NCBI GenBank assembly: GCA_003415625.1
Contig: PYIU01000001.1
Span: 7,256,210-7,320,209 of the forward strand
Direction: 5' to 3'
Source of the DNA: Aquanectria penicillioides
Lineage: Eukaryota > Ascomycota > Sordariomycetes > Hypocreales > Nectriaceae
DNA: 64,000 nt
Position 1 is the first letter of the stretch, and every line of letters starts with the position of its first letter. Below, piece by piece: positions 47,738 through 61,034 of this stretch. Under the pieces are notes generated by a model. It saw only the letters and a program-made list of their open reading frames with translations. It was not told the origin of the DNA and ran no database searches. Made by a program: the position numbers and the translations under genes.

Positions 47738-49827
47738 TCAGTTTTCATCCATCTCTTCCCGCTCGCCCTCGAGGAAGATCTCGTGCCCCGAACCCTCGTG
47801 CATCATCAAGGCGGTGCCGCATCCCAGCAGCGCAACGCCGGCGACTCCCCACCAGCCCCAGGCCACCATGCCGATGTCGAGGCCGTACCCGTACCACCAG
47901 CCGCCGACGACGGGGCCGACGGTGCGGAAGGCCGCCGACACGCTCTGGCCCAGCCCGTGGATCGTGCCCAGCACGCTCGGATGGGGGCTGCAGTTGTTGA
48001 GCAGGATGATGGTCGCGGGCAGCGTAAAGGTTCGCGCCATGACCTGGAGGAGGAGGATGAGGATGATTCCCGCCCAGATCCAGGCGCCCGAGGCAGCGGC
48101 GGGGGGTTCGGTCGACGACGGGAGGATGGAGAGGTAGGGGCCGATGAAATAGGCGACGGGGAAGAGGATGAGGAACCATCGGAACGAGCGCATCGTGCCG
48201 AGGCGGGCCTGGACAGGCGGGTAGAGAGTAAACTGGAGGATCATGCCGAGGAGGCCGAGGAACGAGCTCGCCACGCCGACGGTCGAGGCAGGCATGCCAA
48301 GGCCGCCGGTGAAGAGCAAGGGGAGGGATCGAGAGTAGACCTTTTCGTTTTCGCTGGAGGATTGGTTGCCGTATCGCGGCGTCGAGAGGAAGAGGGACCA
48401 GATGTTAGTGAAGGCACCGAGCTGGAAGTCGTAGAAGGCGCTGTTGACGAGGGTGAAGATGACGTTTCGGGTCCAGATGCGGTAGAAGGGAAGCTTGCCC
48501 AGCTTCTTGGTGGGCTTTCCTGAGGCGGATTCGACCTTTTCGGTTGCCTCGTGGCTCTGCTCCCAGAGAGGGACTTGAGTGTAGCCGCCGATGAACTTGT
48601 TGCCAAAGAGCGACTTGATGCTGTTGCGAATGCGGTAGCCGAGAGCCAGGCCAGGATCGTACTTGTGACGACGGTCCTTGGAGGTCTAAAAACGAGGTTA
48701 GCGTCCAGTTTATAGCCATGGTGGTTCGCATTGTTTACCTCTTCGAGGAAGATAAAGGTCAGGAAGGTAGAGAAACCAAGGAAAAAGGCGTTGAGGATGC
48801 TGGGAAGGGCAAAAGGGTAATCCTGGATCCACTGGAAGCCGAAGATTGCGCCCTCGCTAAACCAGTCGGGGAGAGTTGTTGTAGGATCAGCCAAGATACC
48901 GCCCAAGACTATAAGTGGTTATGTTAGTAAAAGAATGGTCATGTTGACGATTTGGTTGAGGTGGTTGACGTACTAGGGCCGAGCATGCTGGCTGCGTTGA
49001 AACTTAGGGGTAAGAGAAGGAAAGCTCGAGATTGATACTTTCGCTCAATGGTGATTTCTGAAATCATGGTTCGACTGCCATCATGGTTAGCATCATGACA
49101 CCTCGCGACATGTTTCCAGAAGGCGTAACACGTCCCCCCGCCCGATCCTCATCCCAATCCCCTGATCGACACACCCGCACGCACGTTCGTACAACCGCCA
49201 AGACATGATTAATACTCACATTATACCGACGGTGCCGTTAATGGCGCCTCCAAACGCCCTCCAAAACGCGGCCCAGAAGAAGGTAGTGGAAAACCCGTAG
49301 CCCACACACGAGAGAGCTGTGCCGCCTAAACCAATAATCAGGGCCCATTTACGACCGCACCAGGCTTTGTCGGCAATGTTTCCCCATAGGATGGCGGTGC
49401 AGACCTGGGCACCGGTGAAGCAGCCCTGCAAGATGCCGGCGCGCTCTGAGATGCGCGAATCGGTCAGCTCGGGGCTCATGTGCTTGAGCTGGTAAAATAC
49501 ATAGGCCTGCAACGAGGCGATTTGCAAAAAGTCTGCGAGGCGGCCAATAAACAAAACAAGCAGCTGGTCCTTCCGGGGCAGCGACATCCAGCTCACGGGA
49601 CCCTTCTGGACGGGCTCGGGCTCCGGACGGGCCCTGGACTCAACGTCCATGTCCTTGTCGTTGAAGTCATTCATGGGGATGGCGTTGGGGTCGTTGTTGA
49701 CGTCAACGTCGTTGTTGTCGGGGCGTGTGTCTTCGAAGCTATGGACAGGCCGAGACTTTCGGCGCCGGTGACCACGGGTGTCGACGGGCACGGCAATGGT
49801 TTCGCTAGTAGATGCCCGGAACGCCAT
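47738..49827 (-). CDS. MFS transporter (YCR023C/ZIF-like), 608 aa
   Basis: Four exons: 49220-49827, 48974-49074, 48739-48908 and 47738-48685. The introns are 145, 65 and 53 bp. The donors are GTGAGT, GTACGT and GTAAAC. The protein has an approximately 95-residue hydrophilic, acidic and Arg-rich N-terminus and about 12 membrane spans. MFS landmarks are WGNIADKAWCGRKW between spans 2 and 3 and GTVGIIRTMISEIT, the latter restored by the 145-bp intron and typical of this subgroup. A long charged loop (about residues 315-375) separates the halves. The tail ends with a Glu-rich stretch. Resemblance to fungal YCR023C-type and plant zinc-induced-facilitator proteins is from motif memory. The transported solute is unknown. 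Confidence 0.82.
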
Positions 49828-51601
49828 GATGGATAGCGAGGCAAGGCGGAGATAATAAATAAACAGGTCCCGAGGCCCGGCCAGGAAAGGTAAGGGTAGG
49901 ACCAAGAGAGAATGACGAACTGTGGGGGTGGGCACACTTGCTGAGCCGGCAGCAACACGTATGCACTCGGCAGGTGAGGCTTAGGCGGCGTGAGAGGGAG
50001 CGCGCGTGTGTGTGGATGCGGCGCGGGGGTAGTGAGAGGCAACGAGGGCAACGGGAAAAGGGCAAAAGGGAAAAAGTGGGATGGTGATAGGATCGGACGG
50101 CCAGGTCGAGGCGAAACGAGGCAAAGAATGGAGATGGACAAGGAGCGGGATCGAATAGCCGCAGCAGGCTAGGGAGTCGCCAAGACAGACAGAACGCAAG
50201 CCATGCAGCGAGAGAGAGATGGAATGGGAATAGGGATAGGGATAGGGCCAGCGAATGGACAGATGGTGGCGGCGAGAAGGTGTCGTTTCGGAGGCGCAAA
50301 AGGCGTGTATCAAGGGAGGGCCCCGTCTTGCAAGACTGAGACTCTGTACGTGGCGGATTTCGGGCAGGGTGGCATGCGCATGAACTGACAACGAGTGAAT
50401 GATACGCGTATATGACACCTTAGAAAAAAATAGAGAGAGACCAAAAAAAAAAAGTTAAAAGGCAAATGCAGGAAAGGGATCGTGAGAGGACGGCCAGAGG
50501 CGACGCAGGTTGTTTCGCTGTCGTCAATGCTCAATGCTCAATGCCTCAGTGCCGCGGACCAACGTGCGGGTTTACGCGCGTAGCATCTGTCTAGGTGAAG
50601 GAGAGACACGAGCGGACGGGCCAACAGGAACACGTGGAGGAGACGAGGAGGAGGCAGAAAACGGGGACGGGTGACGATGGGTGGTGGTGATGACGACGAC
50701 TATGGAAGGGGACATGGGGTGTGTGGATGAATTCATGGGGGATGCAGATGTGGGTGTAGATGTGGACGTTGTGCGGATACTTGGAGGCGAATGTGGATGG
50801 AGATGCGGCATGGGACGACGAGTCGAGGCGAACAGAAGGAGCGCCGCAGCGCGTCAGAGAAGTTTCATGCTGGAGACGACGACGACGACTGCTACGACTG
50901 CTACGACTGCTACGACTGGGACTAATTGCAGCACTGACAACCCAACGTTCGACGTTCGGCAAACTGGCGATAGCGAGAGAGTGCGTGCGTGGGCTGGGCG
51001 CCAGAGAGAGCCCAACACTTCAAGAGGAGGCAGTGCGAGGGCCACAATGAGACGCTGGCAGAGCGACCATGAGTTACAGCGAGCACCCGCAATGACCAAA
51101 GTGACCGAGACCCGAGCATGGGCAAGGCAAGGCAAGGCATATGGGGCCATGGATGGCATGGGGTCTCCATCGGCCTGAAGATGGATGACGACGGGGATAT
51201 GGGACACGATTAGGATATGGATTAGTTATGGATACAGGTGCAGGTGCAATTAGCTGGAGCAGCTTGCTAGAGCTCCCTACTGTGCTACTGTACATACAGT
51301 GCTGGGTGGCTGCTTGTGAGAAGTTGAGACAAGACGTTTATTATTACTTGCTCCGTCCGTCACTTACTCGTTGACTGACACAAAAAAATAAAAATGGCCA
51401 AAACCCCGCCTCAGTCCACGCAAGCGCAGATAAATGAGGATCCCCTTGACGTAGCGTAGCAGCTCAATTCTCTAACACGCACGCCCCCTGGCCCCCAAAC
51501 CGTGCTCAGAAGAACAAAAAACAAAGGGAAATGCTCCACCTTTTTTTTACTTTTCTTTTTTCTTTTTTCTTCTTCGTCTTCCATCGCCTTCATGCCAGTG
51601 A

Positions 51602-51637
<36 letters not shown>

Positions 51638-54600
51638 CCTTGACTTGAAGACATGCTACGCCAGTCCCATCTTTCCTTTCGAAGTCCAATGCGCGCACAT
51701 GAGCACACCCTCAGAGCCGACCAGCATCCGCAGCCAGTCCGAAGAGGCAAAGCGCGCTCTCAGCATTGCATTGGACAGGAATACGCGGGTTCGGCGCCCT
51801 CCCCTCCCCCTTGGCTGATCTCATCGCCGCTGCCCTGGCCCTTCACTGGCTGGAGAATGGGGCCAGTGCTCCGTAAACCCGTGCTCTACACACCACTTTG
51901 AACAACGTCTCTCCACAAAATGGGCAGCGGTCCCTGGCAACGCAACCCTCGTGTCTCTACGTACCCAACCCAACGTGAAGGGGGAGGACGCAAAAGGGAA
52001 ACCAGTCGACGTATGGGAAATTGAAATTGAGAAATATGGATAAATCAACTAGGAATGCAAGAGGGATTGTTCGTGATGACTCGCACCGACTCTGCCATTG
52101 CCTGCCACTGCCTCGACGCCGGGATGCCCAAAACTCCATGGCTTTGCGAACGAGGACATCATGACACACACCTCCCCCCGGACCACCCTCTCCACCGGGT
52201 AATTCAAGCCAAATGCTTGGCACTCAACCACGAGCGACGGCCCATGCAGCAGCTCAACCAAGTGTCCCGACGATCCGCTACAACCGTCGCGATTTTGCAC
52301 TGGAGCCCCCTCCCCTTTCACTTTGCCATGGACCTTAGGACCTGTTCCTCTACCACTCACAAAACAGGACTTTTCGCTCGCCCTCGCTGATTGGAGCTCA
52401 ACATGGAAACAAATAAATAAAAGAGCCGTGCATGACCTTCCGCTCGATGGCCCAATCAACTCGCCACTACTAGACAAGCTTGGCGGCAAGTTAAACGTTA
52501 TCACAGTCGATATAAGCTTGGAAGGCTGTTTATCTGAGGAACCCACGCGCGCAGTGGGAAATCAATCCATGAAACCTCCCTGTGCGTTCTGCACGCTGCT
52601 GAGCTTCCAGAAGCGGACAAGCCCTACGATGAAGAGGAGGAAACCCACCACCACTAGTACGCACCCCCAGAAAGAAAGAAAAAACAATGACCACTTTTTT
52701 TTTCTGTACTTGTAATTAATTAACGCTCGACAACCCTCTCAAGTAAACTACCATACCCGGTAGTACATCGGTCGCCGGCCGGGGGGACGAGGGGGAAGAA
52801 GAGAAGGGGAGATAAAAAGTGGAAATATGGACGAGCTTGAGAGCTTGGCTTTTTTGCTCCTGTTCCCCCAAATCCTGGACATCGGGGTGCTTCAGTGGAC
52901 TTGGCGCTGGGACAGAGACGAGTTACAGGGCGACTGGGGAGGGGCCCCAGCGATGACATGGGGGGGCTGACGGCCTGATTGCCCCCTCCCTCAGCGGCGC
53001 CGATGGCCCGCCTCTGCCAAAACGCCCCCCTCCTCGTCCCGCGACCCGGCGTCGTCGTCGTCGTCGCTGTTTGGTGCTGGTTCCGCTGAAGCAGCACCAC
53101 GCCACTTTTCTTCATTCTCACTGATTGATTAGGAACCGTATCTTACCAAATAAAGAGAGAAGCAGAACGCTTCGCTAGCGACTCGCTCACGCAACCACTC
53201 AAATACACATAACTAAGCGACCAACTACATGTATGTATCCCATGTCCACATTGGGGATGGGCGCCAGTGCCGCCGCAATCATGTCTGGCGACGGGCCCGG
53301 CAGACGAGCAGGAGAGCCAAGCGAAAGCCAAGACAAAGAGCCAAGATTCGCATCCCACGTTTCTTGTTCAATAGAGCAGCTTGGCAATGGCTGTGCAAAA
53401 GGAACCTAATAAACCATTCAAGCGATCCCTCCCTCACTCTCCCCGTTTTGGTATACACTATGGGGATGGATGGATGGCGTCATGGCACAATTCCAGTGCA
53501 ATGCAACACGTCTGGCTCCTGTGAAACAAAACACCGTTTCCGTTTCTTTCTTCCTTCTTTTCTTCACTTTCCACTTGTCTCTGCCTAACGTGCACGGAAC
53601 TTGTTTCCCGCGACAGGGCCGTTCTGGCACATGAAATGTCTCGTTTGGTTTCTTCCTTTTTGGCATCTGCCCTTCCTGGTTGGTGCCCTACTGATAACAG
53701 CTCGAAACAAATTTCCTCTGGCCGGGTATATGGGACGAGGCTATCCGCATTACACAGTACACAAGGAGAGGCCCCCCTCCCACCCCCCCATAGGAGAGAG
53801 GGTGGGGGAGGCCCAATCTTCGATCAATGGTTCGGCCTGAAAGAGTGGCGTCACGCCGTTGTCACGCTTCCGTCTCTTTTGCAAATCCCTAATTCATGCC
53901 CACTCTCCGCCTCCTGCAAGGTCTAACAGGCCGAGAGAGACCCCAGATATCTCAATTTCACGGCTGCGAATCTGACATTCATAGTTGCAACTGCTCGGCG
54001 CTTCTTCTCGCCGTTAAAGCCGTGGGTGATTTATTAGGGCTGCTTCGGCAAAACGCTGGCGCATGTTTCTTGTTGAGCAAGCAAACAACGCGCGTCGTCG
54101 TCATCCCAGACGTCCGAACCCCCCCCCCCCCCCCAGTTTTACCCACAGTCGTCGTCTTCGCAGCTGGTGTGGGTGGGTTGGCTGCTCTTCCTTTTTGGGC
54201 CACGGTTATCCGACCAACACCCCCTGCGGTGCGGTGCGGCACGGCGCATGGCTGATTATGGAGACGCGCCACCATCGTCGGAGCGCACAAGACCCGACCT
54301 CCCGATCTGGCCGTCGTCTGGATGTGGCAGTTCCTTGAGACCAGCACCCAGCACGACCATCCGTCGAGGCGCCACACGCATGCTCCCTCACGGAAGTGGC
54401 ATCTTCTGACATCATGGTTCATTTTCTTGAGCTGCGACCTTGATTGCTCAAGACGGCTTAACGTTGTGCGCTCATTAACAGCCTCGCCGGCTGATCGCAT
54501 GAGCTTCCCCATTGGGGTTCGCTATTACTTACGCGGAACCGCCCTCCCCTCCCATCCCACGCTGCCCTCCGTTGTGGCCTCTGCCCATTTTCCATTCGCC

Positions 54601-57600
54601 ATTGAGGGCCCTCCACGAGCCATCAGATCTTGCAGAAATACTCGTATCGTATATACTTTAAAACGGTTGGCGGACTCAGTCAGCCACCTTCATGCAGCCC
54701 GTATCTCCCTCACGCAGCGCGCGCCTCCATCCTGCCCTAACATCCCGAATAAGAATAATCGCTCGATCCAAGTCCCGGCGCCGACTTTCCTCTCCTAGGC
54801 TTGCAACCCATTGCCATCTTTTTTTTCTGTTCTAATCTTTTTTCTTGTATGTCCCCTCGTAATGCTGTCAACGAAGGAAAACGTCAGATATGCCTCAGCC
54901 ACCCCGCGTAGCGACGTAGCCGCCATCACCAACCCACACGCTTCTGCAAACTAGGAATGCCTCACGCCTAGGGTCCGACCCCCCCGACCACCACATCGAC
55001 CCTCCCCGCCCTATTTTTGTCACCATTCCACGCACATTCCATTTCCTTTCGTTCGATGCTACGGAACGTCCCGGGGACGCTCTTCTCGGTCGTCGGTGAA
55101 GGCTAAGGAACGGCGCGTGAGGCTGAGCTGACGCGACACCTGAGGAAGAGGAAGGGGGCGGGTAGAATACGCGTACGTACGTCCGTTGCGTGTTCCCCAG
55201 GGCACATTTGATTAGCCGGATGTCGCTTCGGGGGAGCTGGCACCGCCGTCGCCGTTTAGGCGTCGGCTTGTCGCACGTCAAATCTGCTTTGCCCAGCCGA
55301 TGGTGGGAGTGTCAAACCGCAGATCATTCCATGGCCAGTCAATGGTGCCAAGGATTACATGCGTCGACCCTGCTAGACGACGGAGAGCGTCGGGGCACCG
55401 ACACTCTTTGTCAAGCTGCTCCTCCGCCACTTGTAACCCTCTTGTTGATAACCGCTTGGTGCGGTGGGCGGCATCCAATCCTACTTGTAAAGTGGTATTA
55501 CATGTGATTCGTCCTCGGTATCAATTGGATGTAGCCCCAATGGCGCACCATATTATTCACCTGCTCTCCTGAAGATCAAGGATGGCTCATTACACCAGCA
55601 GGATCGGTCCAACCAAACTTGAGCCTGTTCCATGGGTAAGAGAGAGGCTACGGTGCTTCTCAAAGGTCCCACTGTGGCGCCCATCCAAATCACAAAAGCT
55701 GGGGCCGATAGCCAGACGCCCTCGGGTGTGAATGAGAGGCGTGGCTGTTATAGGAGCCCTGTCCCCTATGGCTGAGAATGGAGATATTACAGACTACGCA
55801 CATGCCGGACCCCTTCTGTAGATGTCTCTCATGACACTGGATGTCTGCAAATTAGATGAGGGACCGAATATTCGTCACGCATGGGCCATTGAGGTCCAGT
55901 CGCTCGACAGAGCACAGAGGGAAAAGCAAAGATGAAACAGCCGAACAGATCGATCCTGTGCATCCTTCGTCCATCGTCCACGTCGGCTAACACCCAAGCT
56001 TTTCATGCAAGCATCCCGTCTAAGGCGAGCTAAGTCGCACTCAAAATTGGATAGGCTTGTGGGCAGTGTACTGTATCCTGTAGTTCATAGCTCATCTTGG
56101 CGAGAGGGTCCCAATTCGTTTGCATGTGCCAGGAAACATCCGAACTTGCACACACACAGACACACACACACACCATATTATACAAGGCCCTCTCGAAAAA
56201 GGCGCTTTCCTGGTCTGACCACTGCGGTCGGGCTGTCGCGAGTTGATTTCGATGGGCCGGGCTGCTACGGGTGAACAGCAAGGCTCTGGCGATGGGCCGC
56301 ATCGGAGCGAGGCTCTGCCCTGAATGGTGGAGGAATCCAGCCTAGCCTTATTCATCTGACACGCGGACTGGACTCGATAATTTCTCCTCTGCAATTGTCA
56401 GATCGCGGGCGGAAGCAACAGCTAAGCTTAGTGATACAGTGTTACGACGAAACGTACTACGACGGCCCCTTGGAAGGCCACAATTGAGACGAACTAGGGA
56501 ACCAGGGGGGATTTACCTAGCAATCGGGGCTTTGGAAGGGGGGCCGGCCCAGCAGGAAAAGGGAAAAAGAAAATAACAGGGTTAATTAATGGGAGGGTGC
56601 CCTAGCACGCCCAACCCCCATGCGAATGCAAGGCCTACGACCGGCAAAGATGCTTGATGGAACTGGCGGCTTCATGGGGTTTGAATGAGCATGGGGTTTT
56701 GGATGTGACGGGGGAACGCAAGGCTCTTTGGAGGTGGGAATATGTGGAGCCAGGGGCCGAGGGCCCGGGTGTCCGACATCCGAATGGCTATCGGTGCCGG
56801 CGCGCGATGCGACGTTGGGAACGGCGGTGGGTGGTGGATGATGGATGATGCCAGATGCGATTCGCAAGATCCATGAAGAAGCATTGGGGCGGTGTGCTGT
56901 ATCGTTCTCGAAACTTGCATATGCTGCTTTTATCTTCTCCTTTTCCTGTAGACGTGGATCTTCCTCTTGTCAATGCTCTAGTGTTTCCATCTTTTGTTTC
57001 GGATGCTCTGCTTGGACCGGGCAGTGCTGGGCCAGAAGGGCTGGCATAGACAAAACGTATGGATGTACCGGTATATGAGCGTACGTACGTATACACGTAT
57101 AGTTATTAAACTTTACCCTCCAATATGACGACGATGGCTGGACGGGCTCGCCCAGAAGATGTCAAATGTCCGATACGCGCAGCCAACCTCAGATGCACTC
57201 ATTTTATCGACGATGGGTGGGGCCTTAGGACACCGAATCAAGCCCGGTCGAAGCTTGTATGCGGCTAAACAGCCACCGTCAAAGAGACGTACGTAGCGAG
57301 GGCTTTTAATATGTAGGAAGGGTTTTATCAGGACCGGTGTAGAAGGAGATCGAGCCACCCTCGTCGCCTGCGGTGAGGCTAAAAAAAAGAGAGAGAGAGA
57401 GAGAGAGATAATAATAACACAACATTTATGTACAATAAGGATCCAATCGCGAGTCCCGCGCATGTTGAAGGACGATCGGATGCTTGGCCGCGTCAGCTTC
57501 GTGCTTGTGAGTGGAGAGGTGGACGGTTGGGTTGGGAGGAGTCTTTTGTTTTTGCTGGCAGGGGCCATGCATCTTTTTTGGGCGGATCCGCGGGATGCAC

Positions 57601-60096
57601 GAGCAAGGTTGGGCTGTGGGTTGCGCCTGCAAGTGACATGAGAAGAATAATTAGAAGGTTACTAGGTAAGTCAAAAATACAACTGTAAGAGAAAAAAAAA
57701 ATCAGCGGTAGACCTGCAGGGTAGTCAACCTGGTTGAGTTGAATGAGCTACTGGTGGAGGGGCCAACAAAACACCCGAGAGTGGCAGGTTAATGATGATG
57801 ATGATGTTGTTGCTGATGACAATGGGCGCAACTTGCGACAACGGTGAGAGAAACGAGGTTGGGATAGGCGTATGGATTGTTCTGCGAGGTTCTTTTGGTT
57901 CTTCATTATCTTGAGACTACGGCGAGAATCTACTCATGCTAGGGAGCCGTAATGTAACATCCCGGACCTGCGATTTCTTTTTTTCTATGGGGAAGTTGGC
58001 ATGTTGCTCCGGTTAATAAGTGCTTCTGCAGCAAACTTGTCCCGGGGGGGACGAAGCCTTTCAAGCGAGGTTGGGTTGTTGATGTTAGTCCCGTCAACCA
58101 AGGAAGGGCACGAGGAGGTTCACTGGGGATGAGCTTCATGTTCATTGGAGAACTGGATGGGCTTTTCACCAGTGAGGAATAGAATGCAGGCAAGTTCTAT
58201 CAACTGAGGCTAGTCGATTTTTCCCATCCCCCCGTCGCCTCGCCTCTCTTCTCCCCCCCTTCCAAAAAGAGCCCATTCGAGAAACGACATACAAGCCTCC
58301 TTGGGTATTTCGGAGCAGTCCAATCCGCGAGGCGATCAGACGACGCTCGCCGACTAGTGCCCAGTCGAGGCATTGAATCAGGGAACGGAGCCGTGAGTCG
58401 GTTTAGGGTGGTGGGTGGCGTCAAGTTGACGTCCCGGGAATGGAGCAATGGACGGCAATGGAGACAGAGGACGTAACGCACAGCCCCTCCCAAACTCGGG
58501 GTGGTGTAGTAATAGACGCACGTCAAAAAGGGACTCGAAACCGGGGGAGAGAAAAGCATGGTGTAGATTTGTGGGATGTAGACGAGAGCCCAGGCCCGTC
58601 CAATGCAAAGCGATCCAATTCGCAAGCATTTGGGATTCGTTCCCAATGCTAATCTCAGCCTCGCACCGAGGCCTCCTGATCCTCCGCTGACGGCCACATG
58701 CCGCCGATGGGAAACGACTCTGTAACAAGCCTCTCTGAATGCTCGCAGAGCGCCCATGACGCCCCAAGGAGAAGGGCCCGCGTATACCGACTACGTATTC
58801 TTTGGTGTGGGACCGCCCATCGCCAGCGCTAGGACCACCAGTGACGACTGAAATGGGGGCCGAGCCGGGGGCGCTTGAGCCCACTGGGTTACAGCGGCCT
58901 TTCACACCAGCCCAGCAGTGTGCTCGCTGCGAGCCTCCCCCTGTTCAGCCGCTGGACGCATGCCATCTGGTACCTGGCAGGGAGGGGAGTGGGCGTGGGC
59001 ATAGCGGGTTTACTGGGAGAGCGACCGTTACCAGGCCCCTGTCATGAACGCCCTCCCTTTTTTTTTTTTTTTTGTAATTTTTTTGTTCCCTCTATTCCTG
59101 CTGCTGTTGCGTATGCAAGCTATTCTGGGCATGCAGCTTACTTACAGTTGCATAAGTACCTAGCGATGCATTCAGTAGGGGCAGCGGTGGCGATGGTGGT
59201 GGTTACCTTTCCCCTGACTGCGAGGCGAGGCGAGGACCAGGAAGAAGCCCGCCACAGAAGCATCGGAAGCTTGATCCCAGGGACAAGGAAATGTATGGGA
59301 TGGGTGGGGAAATTTCGGGGGGGATTACGGAGTACTCTATGTAAATCCTCGTCTCTGATTATCCTGTTCCCAGAAGTCTGTCTGTCTGGCTGTGTGTCTG
59401 TCTTTTTCTTTGTTACATGCACGCAGCCCGTGTGTCTTGAAAACCCGCTCCCGGTGCTGCACACGCTCGTACGTGCTCTGTGCTGTGCTCAGTCGGCCTC
59501 TATCTTGTCTGCGTCTTGTATTCGGACTCCCCCTCCGTGTGAGCTAAAAAAGAAAAAGAGGCCACCGCGGCGACGGCGGCGGATGAAATTATGGAGATGG
59601 GTCACTTCCTTTTTTGTCTTTCGAGCTGGTGCCCTCTCTTGTCTCTGATGGCGGGTGACGACGAGGCTTTCCCACCCGCGTCGTCGACCCCGTTGTTTCT
59701 ATTTGCCCTCCAGCCTCCATCCATCTCCGGGGGTTTGGCAAAGGAGACCAGGATTTCAAGGGAGACGCGTACAGGCAAGGCAAATCCAACTAGCTACAGA
59801 CACACACGCATGTAGATACACGCACACCCTGGTTTTTCCCTCTACTTGGTACCTACCTGCGTGTCCTGTCGTTGCTTCTGGCATTCATATAATACTTGCC
59901 TCTGCATCGCCTTGGTTTCGCTTCTGCTCGTCTCATTGTCCATCATCCTGTCTGTCTTTCTCTGCTGGTGCTTGCTTCCGCGTTAGATACCCAAACCAAC
60001 ATCAGCTCGCCTACCTCTCTCCATCTTCAACAATCTCTCCTTTCTTCCCCCCTTCACACACACACATACACATACACAACACAAAATACCGTCACA
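49828..60096. other. About 10-kb gene-free, GC-balanced interval
   Basis: No coding frame in this stretch resembles a protein, and no exon chain with good splice sites was found. The DNA is not AT-rich. It is a patchwork of pyrimidine- or purine-rich tracts, simple repeats and homopolymers: an A30 run at 51606-51635, a C16 run near 54119-54134, a GAC/TGC-type repeat near 50879-50920, a GA run near 57389-57407 and a GATGAT run near 57794-57806. The 300 bases before 60097 are CT-rich and form the leader of the next gene. The first 1-2 kb after 49827 are CT-rich on the minus strand, as expected for a long 5' leader of the MFS gene. Long regulatory RNAs or very long UTRs are possible. Confidence 0.5.
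51606..51635. repeat. A30 homopolymer
   Basis: Thirty consecutive adenines (30 thymines on the minus strand). It could be the tail of an old retroposed sequence, but the flanks show no element. Confidence 0.7.
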
Positions 60097-61034
60097 ATGG
60101 CCTACTCCGCTTCTTACAAGCCTCGGCCTGTCACCGACATCTTCACGGCTGACACCGCCTTCAACCGCCGCAACCAGACCCGTTCTGTGCCCATGAAGGT
60201 GCTCATTCTCGGTGTTGGCCGAACTGGAACTGCCTGTAAGTTGTTCTCTGGAGTGTTTTTGCATTCCAATTAGACGATGGGAAAGAAGAAAAAGGCTCGG
60301 TACTGACTACCCAATCTCCAGCTATGCGTGCCGCCATGAAGCAGCTCGGCTACGTTGATACCTACCACATGATGAACACCTCCATCGAGAACCCTCCCGA
60401 CGCTCTCATGTGGATGGATGCCCTCACCGCAAAGTACGACGGCAAGGGCAAGCCCTTTACCCGTGAGGACTGGGACCAGCTCCTCGGTTCCTCCCAGGCC
60501 GTCTGCGACTGGCCCGCCATTGCCTTCGCCAAGGAGCTCATCGAGGCCTATCCCGAGGCCAAGGTCGTCCTCACCAACCGCGACGTCGACTCGTGGCACG
60601 CTTCTACCATGAAGACCGTCTACTGGCGTGCTACCGACCACGAGCTGCGCTGGCTCTCCAACTTTGACTGGGCCGCCTCCATGTACTACCCCATGCTCAA
60701 GAAGTTCTTCGACACCTTCTTCGAGGGCGACTTCCCCAACCGCGGCAAGGACGTCTTCAAGCGCCACTACGCCGAAGTCCGCAGCCTCGTCCCCAAGGAG
60801 AACCTTCTCGAGTACCGCGTCCAGGACGGCTGGGAGCCCCTGTGCAAGTTCCTCGGCGACCCCATCCCCAAGGGCGTCTCGTTCCCCAACGTCAACGACA
60901 ACTCCGACTTCGTGAGCCGCTCGCGCCGCCGCAACCGCTGCCAGATGTACAACGTTGCCCTGCGATACTTTGTCAACCTCATCATGTTCCTGCTCACCGG
61001 CTACGCCATCGCCTACCTCTGCGGCTACGCTTAA
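60097..61034 (+). CDS. P-loop sulfotransferase-family protein with C-terminal membrane anchor, 283 aa
   Basis: Two exons, 60097-60235 and 60322-61034, with an 86-bp intron (GTAAGT..CCAG). The N-terminus has a nucleotide-binding loop, LGVGRTGTAS at residues 38-47, which the intron splits and splicing restores. A later segment, VVLTNRDVDSWHAS, resembles the PAPS 3'-phosphate-binding strand-helix of sulfotransferases. The family is often annotated as NAD-dependent epimerase in fungi, but its fold is the sulfotransferase one. A single hydrophobic helix near residues 262-280 probably anchors the protein in a membrane, with a short tail. Sulfation activity is inferred and the acceptor is unknown. 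The codon use is strongly C-ending, and the leader is long and pyrimidine-rich, both signs of high expression. Confidence 0.85.

Noticed and set aside
51531..51818. Poly-Lys-containing frame at 51531-51818
   Set aside because: It arises from the A30 homopolymer and has no other coding support.
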